Origin: Streptomyces sp. NBC_01142 | GTDB taxonomy: Bacteria > Actinomycetota > Actinomycetes > Streptomycetales > Streptomycetaceae | Assembly: GCF_026341125.1 (NCBI RefSeq) | Contig: NZ_JAPEOR010000003.1 | Span: 434,001-498,000 of the forward strand | Length of the DNA: 64,000 nt | Direction of reading: 5' to 3' | In this document: piece after piece, positions 17,390-26,888 of the stretch | How the letters are laid out: every line of letters begins with the position of its first letter | Position numbering within the stretch: the stretch's first letter is position 1 | The notes under the pieces: generated by a model | The model's input: only the letters and a program-made list of their open reading frames with translations | Told to the model about the DNA's origin: nothing | The model's database searches: none | Translations under genes and position numbers: made by a program

Positions 17390-18160
17390 ATGTTCTTCAC
17401 CGCTCCCACAGAGCCCTCGGAGGAAGTTCCATTGTCCGTTCAGAAGCGCTCTCGCTCCATGCTCGCGCGCGGCCTGAGTATTCTGCGTTGTTTTCGGCCA
17501 GGTGAACCGGAACTCCCGCTCTCCGAAATAGCACGCAGAGCCGACATGCCCAAAGCAACTGCTCACCGGATCATCACGGAACTTGTCGAGAAAGGCATGC
17601 TGGAGCGGGGTGAGAAAGGGCTAAGACTCGGCGTGGCTCTCTTCGTGCTCGGTGCGCAAGTTCCCCGGCAGCTCGAGCTCCGCGATCTGGCCTTTCCGTA
17701 CGCGGAACAGCTGCATCACCTCACGCGCGGAAGTGCTTTCGTTTTTATTTCCGACGCGTTCGGGCCCGACGCGGCGCTGGTGGACGCGGTACGCCGCGCC
17801 TACGGCGCGGGCACCGAGCTCGGCGCCGAGGAGGAGACCTGGGCCTCGGCCCAGGCCGCGACCAGGATCTTCCATGCGTTCGGCGCGAGCGCGGCCCTCC
17901 TCTCCCGGGGTGTGCGGGTGGCGGACGGGGAAGCGGCCCGGGTGCAGCATCAGGGGTTCGTGGCCGTCCGCAGCGCAACCGGCGCCGTCGGTATCGCGGC
18001 GCCCGTGCTGACGGCGTCGAGCACGGCTGTGGGAGCGTTGGCCGTCGCCGGTCCGCACGGCCGGCTACAGGTGGTCAGGGCCGCCTCGCATCTGCGGGCC
18101 GCGTGCGCCGCCGTTTCGCGTGCCCTCCAGCGGACCCCCGAACTGGTACAGGTCCAGTGA
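17390..18160 (+). CDS. IclR-family transcriptional regulator
   Basis: 256 residues from the ATG at 17390; a TTG at 17432 with GGAGGA seven bases upstream is an equally good or better start and would remove 14 residues. The N-terminal winged helix (LSIL RCFRPGEPELPLSEIARRADMPKATAHRIITELVEKGMLERGEKG) is standard for IclR. The C-terminal effector domain is present but diverged. It lies between two leftward groups within the cluster and is the best candidate for a local, ligand-responsive regulator. The effector is unknown. Confidence 0.88.
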   Translation: MFFTAPTEPSEEVPLSVQKRSRSMLARGLSILRCFRPGEPELPLSEIARRADMPKATAHRIITELVEKGMLERGEKGLRLGVALFVLGAQVPRQLELRDLAFPYAEQLHHLTRGSAFVFISDAFGPDAALVDAVRRAYGAGTELGAEEETWASAQAATRIFHAFGASAALLSRGVRVADGEAARVQHQGFVAVRSATGAVGIAAPVLTASSTAVGALAVAGPHGRLQVVRAASHLRAACAAVSRALQRTPELVQVQ

Positions 18161-18262
18161 TCCTCAGTGATCCGCCGCCCGGACGTCACGGCGCGGGCAG
18201 CCCCGCCTCGCGGGTACGCCGGGTCGCATGGGGGCGGCCGGCGCGGCGGACGCGGCGCCACG

Positions 18263-19180
18263 TCAGCCCCGCCGTGCCGTGAACAGAGCAGGCAGCAACC
18301 GCCCTGCCAGATACTCCTCGCGGGCCGCCATCAGGGTGTCCCGGATGAGGTCCGCCGATGGGGACCCGTAGATCCCGGCAACGCTGCCGCGGAAGATCCG
18401 TACCACCTTGAGCCGGTCGGCGAGCAGCGCTACGGCCCACTCCGTCAGGTCACGCCGTGCCACGTCGACGAAGCCGGCGTCGTCGAGCTGGCGCAGGCGG
18501 TCGGCGAGGGGAGTGGTGAAGAAGACCTCGCACGGATGGGTCGCGCGGAACGCGGTGGACGGCGCCAGGTCGCCGGGCGTCAGGCTCACCTCCTCACTGA
18601 GGACAAGCAGTCCGCCGGGGCGCAGCAGCCGCCCGGCCTCGCGCATGACCTCGCCGGGCTCGGGGAAATGCGGCATCGATCCCGTCACCACCACGACGTC
18701 GAGCGAGGCGTCGGGCAGGGGAACAGCGGTGGCGGAGGCGCAGATGTCCGTCATCCCCTCGCGTCCCTGCGCGCGGCTGATGCGGCGGCTGACCGCGCAG
18801 TGCTCGGCGACGAGATCGACGCCGTAGGCGCGCCGTACGACAACTGCGCCCGCGGTGAGCCGGTCCACCGTGTACCGCAGCGCGCCGCCGAAACCGCTGC
18901 CCAGCTCGCACAGGTCCACCGTGGTACCGCCGTGCGCACCGGCGCCCCCGGCGACGACGGCGTCGGCGACCAGGTCGCAGCCCTGTGGTCCGAAGTGGCC
19001 CATCTGGTCGAGGCCGAGCAGGCCGCCGGGCCCGTCCTCGCCGGTGAACTCGACGATGGAGCGCTCGGTGCGCTCCCAGTCGTGCAGCGCGGGGAACAGC
19101 TCCCGGTGGTAGCGGTACTGGACGCCGCGCTGACCATGCGGGGCACCGGGCCCGGGCCCGGCGCCCGGCTCCGCGGTCAC
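18263..19180 (-). CDS. class I SAM-dependent methyltransferase
   Basis: 305 residues from GTG 19180. Motif I is [12 protein letters not shown] (~residue 90), followed by GVDLVAEHC, an acidic segment [23 protein letters not shown] and post-motif [15 protein letters not shown]. This resembles the UbiE/sarcosine-dimethylglycine small-molecule methyltransferases. It follows the second aminotransferase gene with a 153-base gap. The cluster also encodes its own SAM synthetase at 29.7 kb. O- or N-methylation of the product is likely; the acceptor is unknown. Confidence 0.85.
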   Translation of the reverse strand: MTAEPGAGPGPGAPHGQRGVQYRYHRELFPALHDWERTERSIVEFTGEDGPGGLLGLDQMGHFGPQGCDLVADAVVAGGAGAHGGTTVDLCELGSGFGGALRYTVDRLTAGAVVVRRAYGVDLVAEHCAVSRRISRAQGREGMTDICASATAVPLPDASLDVVVVTGSMPHFPEPGEVMREAGRLLRPGGLLVLSEEVSLTPGDLAPSTAFRATHPCEVFFTTPLADRLRQLDDAGFVDVARRDLTEWAVALLADRLKVVRIFRGSVAGIYGSPSADLIRDTLMAAREEYLAGRLLPALFTARRG

Positions 19181-19333
19181 CGCGGCCCCTCGGGCACGAG
19201 GGCGGCGAGAGTGGCTGGGGCGGCGAGAGCCGCGAAGGACTCGGTGTTCGGCACAGCGATGCTCCTCGGTGCGTACGGTCCTGCGATCGGCCCCGGGCCG
19301 GGGTACCGGCCCGGAGCGGGGCTCGGGCCCGGC

Positions 19334-20605
19334 TCAGGGCGTTGCCGGGGCCGGAGGGCGGAATTCGTCGGGCACCGCGGCGCAGACGGCGTCCAGAATG
19401 GCGAGCGCCTCCTCGGCGTCCTCGTCCGTGGCGACCAGCGGCGGGAGCAGCCGGAGCACCTCCGGCTGCCCCAGGCAGGGCGAGACCACGAGGCCATTGC
19501 GCCCGAGTTCCATCAAGACGTCTCCGGCCACGGCGGGAGTGGTGAACTCCACGCCCCACAGCAGTCCCCGGCCGCGTACGTCCGCGATCAGAGCGGGGTG
19601 GTGCCCAGCGATGCGTGCCAGTCCGGAGGCGACCAGCTCCGCCAGCCGCTCGCCGCGCGGTGCGAGTTCCTCGACCGCCGTGAGCGTCGCGACGCCGGCC
19701 GCCGCGCCCAGCGGATGTCCGGAGAAAGTCGTGGTGTGCACGAACGGGTCGGCGGTCAGCGGCGCGTACAGCTCCGGCGTGGCCACCACGGCGGACAGCG
19801 GCTGCACACCGCCGCCGAGGGCTTTGCCGAGCAGCACGGCGTCGGGCCGTACCCCGGCGTCGGTACTGACAAGCCGGGGCCCGCATCTGCGCAGTCCGGT
19901 CTGGATCTCATCGGCTATCAGGAAGGCGCCGTGCTCGTGCGCCGCGTCCGCGAGGGCCCGCAGGAACCCGGGCTGCAACGGCCGTACGCCGCCCTCGCCC
20001 TGGACGGGCTCGACGAGGACGGCGGCCACCTCGCCGTCCGCGAAAGCGCCGGGTATCGCGGACGTGTCCGCCGCCATGTGGGTCACACCGCCGAGCAGGG
20101 GTTCGAGCGAGCGGCGGTAGCGCGCGTTCCAGGTCGCCGCGAGGGCGCCGAGGGACTTGCCGTGGTAAGCGCCCTCGACGGCGACGACGCGGGTGCGGCC
20201 CGTGGCGAGGCGCGCCAGCTTGAGCGCCGCCTCGACGGCGTCGCAGCCGTTCAGCCCCAGCCACACCTTCGTCAGCCGCTCCGGGTCGGTCCAGGCCGCC
20301 AGCGCCGCCGCGAGATCGGCGGTCGTGCGGTTGCCCAGGACGCGGGTGGACACCGGCATCGTGTCCAGCTCACGGCGTACCGCGGCGACGACGGCGGGGT
20401 GGCGCTGTCCGAGCAGGGTCACCGCGTAGCTGCCGAAGTCGAGCGCGCTGCGGCCGTCGGACAGCCGCAGGCGGGCCCCCTCGCCGCTCATCTCGATCGC
20501 GCCGGAGCCGTTCATGCCGTAGACGAGGGCCAGTTGGGGCGAGAGGTGTCTGCGTGTCGCGTCGAGCGCAGCCCGGGCGGTCCCGTGCCTGGCGGTCGCG
20601 GTCAT
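19334..20605 (-). CDS. class III aminotransferase (acetylornithine-aminotransferase-like)
   Basis: 423 residues from the ATG at 20605, preceded by GAGGAGAGG; the longer frame has no ribosome site. Hallmarks: [45 protein letters not shown] and the PLP lysine in [18 protein letters not shown]. It is the second class III aminotransferase of the cluster, distinct in sequence from that at 10.4-11.7 kb, which suggests two amination steps or two substrates. It heads a short leftward unit with the methyltransferase. Confidence 0.88.
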   Translation of the reverse strand: MTATARHGTARAALDATRRHLSPQLALVYGMNGSGAIEMSGEGARLRLSDGRSALDFGSYAVTLLGQRHPAVVAAVRRELDTMPVSTRVLGNRTTADLAAALAAWTDPERLTKVWLGLNGCDAVEAALKLARLATGRTRVVAVEGAYHGKSLGALAATWNARYRRSLEPLLGGVTHMAADTSAIPGAFADGEVAAVLVEPVQGEGGVRPLQPGFLRALADAAHEHGAFLIADEIQTGLRRCGPRLVSTDAGVRPDAVLLGKALGGGVQPLSAVVATPELYAPLTADPFVHTTTFSGHPLGAAAGVATLTAVEELAPRGERLAELVASGLARIAGHHPALIADVRGRGLLWGVEFTTPAVAGDVLMELGRNGLVVSPCLGQPEVLRLLPPLVATDEDAEEALAILDAVCAAVPDEFRPPAPATP

Positions 20606-21013
20606 CGGGACCGTCCTCTCCTCGTCCGGCAGATCTGATCCCGCCCCGCACCCGGGCCGCGCGCCCGCACCACGTACGTACGGGCCGCGCGCTCCCTGCG
20701 GATCCGTGGCGAATGCCACGCACCCGGCGGGCCGTCAGGCGCGGCGGACTCGGCGGACGGAGGCGGGAGTCGAATCCGTTCGGTCAACTTGTAGCCCCCG
20801 GTCCACGCCGGTGAGAAGTCGCGTTCCGGCTGCCGGAACGTTCGTTGATCCGGACCCGCGGCGCTTGAGAGGCTGCGCCGGGTTGCGGGATTACCGGGCC
20901 CCGGAGACCACCGGGCCCCGGAGACCACCGGGCCCCGGAGACCACCGGGGACACGGCCCCGGGCAGAGCCCGCCGCACCGTCGCCGTCCGCATCCGAAAG
21001 GTGCACCGACCGC
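20606..21013. other. divergent promoter region with palindromic tandem repeat
   Basis: About 400 bases between the leftward aminotransferase gene and the rightward nucleotidyltransferase-fold gene. No gene is seen. It contains the 17-bp tandem repeat listed separately and must hold promoters for both directions. Confidence 0.5.
20893..20950. repeat. 3.4 tandem copies of a 17-bp unit with palindromic core
   Basis: The unit ACCGGGCCCCGGAGACC is repeated three times perfectly plus a partial fourth. Each unit contains a near-palindrome around GGGCCC, so it could bind a dimeric regulator or form small hairpins. It lies about 65 bases before the ATG at 21014. Confidence 0.9.
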
Positions 21014-22057
21014 ATGGAGACCACGTCAGCCGGCGCCGTCGCCTTCCCGGATTCCGGCACCCTGGAAAAGCGTCTCGACACGTTCTTGGAACAGCGCGGA
21101 ATCAGCAGGGACGCGGTGCGCAAGGAAGCCGACCAGGGCGTGGGCACACCGGCGCTCGCGGTTGCGGCCGGATCGGTGCTCGCCGGTTTCGGCAACCACC
21201 GCAGCGATCTCGACCTGCTCGTCCTCGTGGAGAACGACAGGCTCACCCGCTTTCCCATCCAGTCCCACGAACACGGCACGCTGATCGACGTCAACATCCG
21301 GCGGGCGAGCGCCGTCCGGGACAGCACGGCCGAGCTGACCGCCGAGCCCTGGCCCCGGTTCGCCACGGTCACCGAGGACGCCTGGAACCACCGGCGCCGC
21401 GCCCTCAACACCGCGAACCGGCTGGCGCTCGGACTGCCGCTGATCGCCTCGCCGCCGTGGGACGCCTGGCACGCGCAGTTGCGCCGCCCGGGGCTGGTGG
21501 AGGTGGTGGAGCAGTGGTGGACGGTGGAGGCGCACCGGCTCGCGCAGGCCGCCCGCTGGCTGCTCGACGCCAGGCCCATGGCAGCGGCGGTCCGCGCCCG
21601 GGAGGCCGTGGTCGCCGCGCTCAACGCACGGGCCGCGGCGGCCGGGGAGCTGTACTTCGCGGCCAAGTGGGTGGGCGAGAAACTCAAGGTGCTCGGGGAC
21701 GACGAGGGACTGGCCCTGCTCCGCGACACGCTGACGCCTCCGCTCGCGCCCCGCGAACGGGTCCCCTACTGCCTCGCCGCCATCGAGCGCCTGATCGGTG
21801 ACGCCGCACCCCTGCACGCGGTACTGCGCTGGTCCACCGGCATCGGGACGACGGTGCTGGACGACCGCACGGTCGTGGACCGCTGGCAGTTGCGCGCCCT
21901 GGAGATCTCGCGACGGGACCTGCCGCCCGAGGGCAGCGACGCGGTCATCTGGTCGGGCCCGGCCGGAACCTCACCCCCGGACGACCTGCTGCCCCTCTTC
22001 GTGCACGACATGGTGTGGCTCGGTGTCGCACACCCCGACCCGGAGGTGCCCGCTTGA
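21014..22057 (+). CDS. nucleotidyltransferase-fold protein
   Basis: 347 residues with an N-terminal pol-beta-type nucleotidyltransferase core: Gly53-Ser54 followed by Asp65-x-Asp67 (AAGSVLAGFGNHRSDLDLLVLV). The rest is mostly helical and I do not recognise it. Such minimal NTases adenylylate or nucleotidylylate small molecules (for example aminoglycosides) or proteins. GAAAGGTG precedes the ATG. The next gene starts within its stop codon, so the two work together. The function is open: resistance-type nucleotidyl transfer or activation of an intermediate are both possible. Confidence 0.72.
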   Translation: METTSAGAVAFPDSGTLEKRLDTFLEQRGISRDAVRKEADQGVGTPALAVAAGSVLAGFGNHRSDLDLLVLVENDRLTRFPIQSHEHGTLIDVNIRRASAVRDSTAELTAEPWPRFATVTEDAWNHRRRALNTANRLALGLPLIASPPWDAWHAQLRRPGLVEVVEQWWTVEAHRLAQAARWLLDARPMAAAVRAREAVVAALNARAAAAGELYFAAKWVGEKLKVLGDDEGLALLRDTLTPPLAPRERVPYCLAAIERLIGDAAPLHAVLRWSTGIGTTVLDDRTVVDRWQLRALEISRRDLPPEGSDAVIWSGPAGTSPPDDLLPLFVHDMVWLGVAHPDPEVPA

Positions 22058-22629
22058 CGCGCCCCAGCCCGCCCGCGACCACCGACGCGGCCCCCGGGAG
22101 GTCCCCGGCGCGGGCCGACGCCCCCCCGGCCGACCTGCGGCGGCTGCTCGCCTTCCGCGCCCACGGCGCGGCCCGTCTGCTGCTCGGCTGCCGGGCCCGC
22201 CTGGAGGACATCGAGGGTGCCGTCGCCGCGGGACAGACCGAGGTCGCCGTCCTCATGGCCTACGACCTGATGCAGTTCTCCCTGTCCGTACGCGGGCTGC
22301 GTACCGAGGGCGAACTGAGCTACGGCCGCGACGAGGTGGGCTTCGACCCCTTCGCCGGGGTCCCGGCAGAGGAGGTCGAGGCGGGGCTGATCCTTGCCGC
22401 GGAGGGCCGGGAGGCCGTGAGCGAGAGCGGCGAGGAGTGGCTGGACAGGCTCCGCGGTCATCTGCGGGACACCGAGGCACTTCTGGGTTACCGCGAGCCG
22501 CTGCCCGACGTGCGGTCCGGGAGCGGCCTGATGAAGGGCTTCAAGCTGGCCCGCACCTGGCAGCCGCTGCTGCAGCGCGTGGGCCTGCCCGACCTGCTGC
22601 CGGACGCCTGGACGCGCCGTGCCGACTGA
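22054..22629 (+). CDS. uncharacterised helical protein coupled to the nucleotidyltransferase-fold gene
   Basis: 191 residues from TTG 22054, which overlaps the preceding TGA; GGAGG lies 7 bases before it. I do not recognise a family. The body is helical (LLAFRAHGAARLLLGCRARLEDIEGAVAAGQTEVAVLMAYDLMQFSLSVRG) and somewhat HEPN-like in look. The coupling to the upstream NTase-fold gene would fit a helical partner subunit, but the resemblance is weak. It is followed by the ABC transporter genes with an 11-base overlap. Confidence 0.6.
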   Translation: MTRPSPPATTDAAPGRSPARADAPPADLRRLLAFRAHGAARLLLGCRARLEDIEGAVAAGQTEVAVLMAYDLMQFSLSVRGLRTEGELSYGRDEVGFDPFAGVPAEEVEAGLILAAEGREAVSESGEEWLDRLRGHLRDTEALLGYREPLPDVRSGSGLMKGFKLARTWQPLLQRVGLPDLLPDAWTRRAD

Positions 22630-23758
22630 TCCGGGGCCCCAGCGCGCCGGTGGCGACCGGGTACCGGCACTGGCCCTGCGCGGAGTCAGCAAGAGGTACG
22701 GCGGTACGACTGCTCTGGAGGACGTTGCCCTCCACATCGCCGAGGGCGAGATCGTGGGCCTTCTCGGACACAACGGCGCGGGCAAGACGACTCTGATGTC
22801 CCTGGTGGCGGGACTCCTTCGGCCGGATGCGGGAGAGATCGAGGTACGGGGCTTCTCACCCGTCCGCGACCCGCGCCGGGCCCGCCGTGAACTCGGCCTG
22901 GCCCCCCAGGAACTGGGCGTCTACCCGCCGCTGACCGTGCGGCAGAACCTGCGGTTCTTCGCGGAGCTGGCCGGTCTGCGCGGCCGAAACGTCCGGCTGC
23001 GGACCGAGGAGGTCGCCGAACCACTCGGGCTGACCGACCTGCTCGACCGCCGGGTCTCCCGGCTCTCCGGAGGCGAACAGCGGCGCGTGCACACCGCGAT
23101 GGCCCTGCTGCACCGGCCGAAGCTGCTCCTGCTCGACGAGCCCACCGCGGGCGTGGACGTGGAGACCCGGGCCCGGCTCATCGCGTTCGTCCGGGAGCTG
23201 GCCGCTGACGGTACGGCCGTCTGCTACTCCACGCACTACCTCGCCGAGGTCGAGGCGCTCGACGCGAGTGTGGCCATACTGGACCACGGCCGCATGATCG
23301 CGCGCGGCACGCTCCGGGAGCTGGTGCGAAGCCACGGGGACAGCGCCGTGGAGCTGACCTTCTCCAGCGATCCGCCGTCGCTGCGCCTGCCCTGGCCGGT
23401 GACCCACGAGGCCGGTGTGCTGCGCGTCCGCGTCGAGCAGCCGCACCTGGCGGCACCCGAAGTGCTCTCGGCCCTGGGCGAGTCGGCGCGGCGGCTGGTC
23501 AACCTGCGGGTGGTGCAGCCCAGTCTGGAGAGTGTCTTCCTGCGCCTGACCGGACGGGGGTACGCGGACGGACCGGACCCCGCCGGCACCCCGGCGGCGG
23601 CGACGGACGCCGCGGACCCGGGACGGGACGGGCGGGCCGTGGGAAAGGACGGGGACGGGCGGGCCACGGGAACGGAGGGGGACGGGCGGGCCGGAGAAAT
23701 CGGCGACGGTCCGCTGCCGTCCGGAGAACAGACCATCGAGGCGGGACGCCATGGGTGA
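22619..23758 (+). CDS. ABC transporter ATP-binding protein (drug-export type)
   Basis: 379 residues from GTG 22619, overlapping the previous stop. It is a complete ATPase: Walker A GHNGAGKTT, signature LSGGEQRR, Walker B LLLLDEPTAGVD and H-loop CYSTHY. It belongs to the DrrA/CcmA drug-exporter group. The last ~60 residues are a Gly/Asp/Arg-rich low-complexity tail. It pairs with the membrane protein that overlaps it by 8 bases and probably exports the cluster product. Confidence 0.92.
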   Translation: MPTDPGPQRAGGDRVPALALRGVSKRYGGTTALEDVALHIAEGEIVGLLGHNGAGKTTLMSLVAGLLRPDAGEIEVRGFSPVRDPRRARRELGLAPQELGVYPPLTVRQNLRFFAELAGLRGRNVRLRTEEVAEPLGLTDLLDRRVSRLSGGEQRRVHTAMALLHRPKLLLLDEPTAGVDVETRARLIAFVRELAADGTAVCYSTHYLAEVEALDASVAILDHGRMIARGTLRELVRSHGDSAVELTFSSDPPSLRLPWPVTHEAGVLRVRVEQPHLAAPEVLSALGESARRLVNLRVVQPSLESVFLRLTGRGYADGPDPAGTPAAATDAADPGRDGRAVGKDGDGRATGTEGDGRAGEIGDGPLPSGEQTIEAGRHG

Positions 23759-24533
23759 CGGGTCACTGGGCCGGATCGCCGCGCTGGTCCGGCAGGACGG
23801 CAGACTCCTGGCGCGCGATCCCGCGCCGCTGATCGTCCGTACGGTCATGCCGCTCCTCATCATGAGCTTCATGCAGCCGCTGTTCCGCGCGGCGCTGCGG
23901 GCCGACGACGTGCACGGCGCCACCGGCGCCGAACAGGGCGTGCCCGGCATGGCGGTCATGTTCTTGTTCTTCCTCGTGACCATCGTGGGCTTCGCGATGT
24001 TCCGGGAGCACGGCTGGAACACCTGGGACCGACTGCGGGCCGGACCTGCGCGGCCGTTCGAGCTGGTGGTCGGCCGACTGGTGGTGCCGCTGGCGGTCGC
24101 GGTGGTCCAGCTCGCCGTGATCTTCGCCATGGGCGGGCTGCTGTTCGGGCTGCGGGTGACCGGTTCGTACCTGGCGCTGGTCGTGGTGGGCGTGCCGCTG
24201 GCGCTGTGCGTGGTCATGGTCGGCATGGCGCTGGTGGCGCTGTGCCGCACGATCTCCCAGCTCAGTGTCTTCGCCAACCTCCTCGCGCTGCTCTTCGCCG
24301 GGCTCGGCGGCGCGCTGACACCGCAGTCCGCGCTGCCGGACTGGGCCCGCCCGCTCGCTCCCGGGGTGCCCAGCTACTGGGCGATGCGCGGCTTCTCCAC
24401 CGTCATCCTCGACGGCGGCGGTGTGGGCGCGGTCCTGCTCCCGGCCGGCGTGCTGTGCGCCTTCGCAGCGGGTCTCACCGTCGTGACCCTGGCCTTCTTC
24501 CGTACCGACCACCGCAAGCTCTCCTGGTCCTGA
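23751..24533 (+). CDS. ABC-2-type transporter permease
   Basis: 260 residues with about six hydrophobic segments (for example VMFLFFLVTIVGFAMF, FELVVGRLVVPLAVAVVQLAVIFAMGGLLFG, LALVVVGVPLALCVVMVGMALVAL, SVFANLLALLFAGLGGAL, GVLCAFAAGLTVVTLAFF). This is the ABC-2 (DrrB-like) export permease fold. It is translationally coupled to the ATPase gene. Probable role: export of and self-resistance to the product. Confidence 0.9.
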   Translation: MGDGSLGRIAALVRQDGRLLARDPAPLIVRTVMPLLIMSFMQPLFRAALRADDVHGATGAEQGVPGMAVMFLFFLVTIVGFAMFREHGWNTWDRLRAGPARPFELVVGRLVVPLAVAVVQLAVIFAMGGLLFGLRVTGSYLALVVVGVPLALCVVMVGMALVALCRTISQLSVFANLLALLFAGLGGALTPQSALPDWARPLAPGVPSYWAMRGFSTVILDGGGVGAVLLPAGVLCAFAAGLTVVTLAFFRTDHRKLSWS

Positions 24534-24653
24534 AGCGGCCGGGCTTCGCGCCGTGCGCCGGTGACCGTCCGGCCGACGCGCCCCTGCAGCCACCGGGCCG
24601 GCAGCCGCCGTGCGGCATCGACCGTGCGACATCAGAGTCAGAAAGGGACAGCC

Positions 24654-25307
24654 ATGCCCGCCGCCGTGGTCTTCGACTGCTTCGACACGATCGTCATGTC
24701 CCGGCCACTGCCGGGCCCGGAGACGTACACCGCCTGCCTCGCCGATGTGCTGGCGCTGGACCAGCGGTGCGCTGGCCAGGTCGTGCACACGGTCTTCACC
24801 GCCGTGTTCGCGGCGATGTCGGACCGGTCCGCGCTCCAGCCGCCCACCATGGCCCTGCTGGACGCGGCCTTGGGGGAGCAGGGGCAGCCGCGGGAGAGAG
24901 CCGACATGGAGAAGGCGCTGTGGCACGCGCTCGGCTGCGCGGACCCCGGCCAGTACGCGCTGTGCGAGCCGACGGCGGACGCGATGCGCCGGAGCGCCGC
25001 CGCCGGCCACACCGTCCGGCTGATGTCCAATTGCTATCTGCCGGGCAACCTGATGCGAAGGCTGCTTCACCAGTTGAAAGTGCCCGAGGTGTACGACCGG
25101 GCGCTGTTCACCGCGGACGGCGGACCGAAGAAACCCGACCCCCGCGCGTTCCGGCTGATCGGGGAGGGCGACTTCGAACGGCGCGTGATGGTCGGCGACT
25201 CCGAGGAGACCGACATCGCGCCGGCCGCCGCGCTCGGCTGGGACACCGTGCATGTGGATCCCGGCGATCCCGATCTGACGGAACTCTTCACCTTGCTGGA
25301 ACTGTGA
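24654..25307 (+). CDS. HAD-superfamily hydrolase
   Basis: 217 residues from the ATG at 24654 (AAAGGGACA upstream). HAD motif I is VVFDCFDTIV, where the second acidic position of the usual DxD is DxFDT; motif II is the MSNCY region; Lys is in GGPKKPDPRAF; motif IV is MVGDSEETDIAPA. The length and cap fit a small phosphatase or haloacid-dehalogenase-like enzyme. It lies after the exporter genes and could remove a phosphate from an intermediate. Confidence 0.82.
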   Translation: MPAAVVFDCFDTIVMSRPLPGPETYTACLADVLALDQRCAGQVVHTVFTAVFAAMSDRSALQPPTMALLDAALGEQGQPRERADMEKALWHALGCADPGQYALCEPTADAMRRSAAAGHTVRLMSNCYLPGNLMRRLLHQLKVPEVYDRALFTADGGPKKPDPRAFRLIGEGDFERRVMVGDSEETDIAPAAALGWDTVHVDPGDPDLTELFTLLEL

Positions 25308-25675
25308 GAACCGGCGATTCCTCCGGCCCGCTCGCACCCGGGGAGATCCGGTGTTCCGCACAAAGAAACACTCGCTGATTTCAGCCGCACGATCTGCCTA
25401 GGGTTCCCGGTACCGCCCGCTGATCCCGTGCGGGCACCCCATTCGGTTGTCTTCACCCTTGCGTCCTCACCGCTCCGCGCGCCGTGCGGAAGGAGTCGAT
25501 ACGTGCAGTCCCTCTCGCCGCCAACCGCCCTCCCCGAAGCCGTAGCAGCCGACGTGCGGGGGCGCCGCCCGCCTTCTCAGCCCCCCGGCCGCCCGGACGC
25601 GCGGCCCGGGAGACGGGCCGCCCGCATCCGGACGGCAGGCCGGGCCACACTGCACCGGACCCGGAAGGGAGCAGC
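25308..25675. other. intergenic stretch without a gene
   Basis: About 370 bases before the acyl-CoA-dehydrogenase-like gene. I see no credible ORF. GGAAGGGAGC immediately precedes the ATG at 25676. It may hold the promoter for the 25.7-33.5 kb rightward operon. Confidence 0.4.
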
Positions 25676-26845
25676 ATGACCAGGGCGGCCGAGGACGGAG
25701 CCGGGCACCCCGGCGACGGCGAGGCACCGCACCGGGCCCTGCTCAACGCCGGCTGGAGCACGGCTTGGAGGCCCGCCCCCGCCCGTGAGGGCGCCACCGG
25801 CGCCGAGCGCATCCGTGACCTCGCCGCCGGCGGTTACGCGGCACTGCCGATCCCGCAGGAGTTCGGCGGCGCGGGCGCGAGTCTGGTGGAAGTGGCTTCC
25901 GCACAGCGCGCGTTGGGCATGGCCGACCCCTCGGCCGCCGTCGCCCTGAACATGCACGCCTTCACGGTGGGGCTGATGGCCGACTACTGGAGACGGCACC
26001 GGGACACGAGCTGGATGCTGCTGGAAGGGATCGCCCGGTCCGGCGCCCTGGTCGCGTCCGCGTTCGCCGAGCCGGGCGGCAGCCCCAACTTCATGAGCAG
26101 CCGCTCCGAAGCCGTCCAGACCGCCAAGGGCTACCGGGTGACGGGCGTGAAGTACCCCTGCTCGCTCGCCACCACGGCCACTCTGGTGTGTCTGACGGCC
26201 CGCGTCACCGGGACCGACGAGACGATCCTCGCGCTGTGCCCCCGTTCGTCCCCGGGCCTCGCTGTCGAGGGGGAGTGGCCCTCGCTCGGCATGACGGACT
26301 CCGACACGGCCCGGCTGGTTCTGCGCGACGTGGAGTTGGACGACCGGCTCGTCTTCCACCGGGGCCCCGCCGACGTCATCGACGACAACGTCATCTCCGG
26401 CATGGCGTGGTTCGCCGTGCTGCTGAGCGCCACGTACCACGGCGTCCTCAGCGGGCTGCTGGACGTGGCATACCGCCAGGTGACCGGGGCGGGCACGTTC
26501 GGGCCGAGGACCGCCCTGCTCGGCCGCGCCACCCGGGAGCTTTTGACGCTCGGGGGCGCCTGCCGCCAGCTCGGCGCGGACGTCGAGTCGGGCGCGATCG
26601 GCGGGCAGGCGGCACTGGCCTCGGCGGTGGGACTGCGCGCCTCGCTCAGCGACACCCGCGACCGGGTGCTGACCGCCGTCACCCCGGTCATCGGCAGCCG
26701 CCTCTACGGCCGCGGACAGCAGGCCGCCAACCTCCTGGTCGACTCGCTCGCCGTCCACCACCATCCGCCGTCGCTGCTGACCTGCGACGAGGCAGTCGGC
26801 GCCTTCTGTACGGGGCGTGAGATCAGCTTCGACCCGGCCGGCTGA
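25676..26845 (+). CDS. acyl-CoA-dehydrogenase-fold flavoprotein
   Basis: 389 residues from the ATG at 25676. The acyl-CoA dehydrogenase fold is visible: GYAALPIPQEFGGAGASLVEVASAQRALGMADPSAAVALNMH, GALVASAFAEPGGSPNF, YRVTGVKYPCS and a C-terminal helical domain. The usual catalytic Glu region is not obvious. Besides true dehydrogenases, this fold includes flavin monooxygenases such as nitrososynthases that oxidise amino sugars. In a cluster already holding an N-oxygenase, a desaturase or an oxygenase role is possible; I cannot choose. Confidence 0.8.
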   Translation: MTRAAEDGAGHPGDGEAPHRALLNAGWSTAWRPAPAREGATGAERIRDLAAGGYAALPIPQEFGGAGASLVEVASAQRALGMADPSAAVALNMHAFTVGLMADYWRRHRDTSWMLLEGIARSGALVASAFAEPGGSPNFMSSRSEAVQTAKGYRVTGVKYPCSLATTATLVCLTARVTGTDETILALCPRSSPGLAVEGEWPSLGMTDSDTARLVLRDVELDDRLVFHRGPADVIDDNVISGMAWFAVLLSATYHGVLSGLLDVAYRQVTGAGTFGPRTALLGRATRELLTLGGACRQLGADVESGAIGGQAALASAVGLRASLSDTRDRVLTAVTPVIGSRLYGRGQQAANLLVDSLAVHHHPPSLLTCDEAVGAFCTGREISFDPAG

Positions 26846-26888
26846 GCCGCCCGGCCCCACCCTGCGCGCGTGAAGGAGACACACAGCC

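Noticed and set aside
16804..17505. Rightward ORF upstream of the IclR gene
   Set aside because: It overlaps the IclR start in another frame, has no domain and unlikely composition; the region is better read as regulatory.
20893..20950. CRISPR array
   Set aside because: The 17-bp units are directly adjacent with no spacers, and no cas gene is present.
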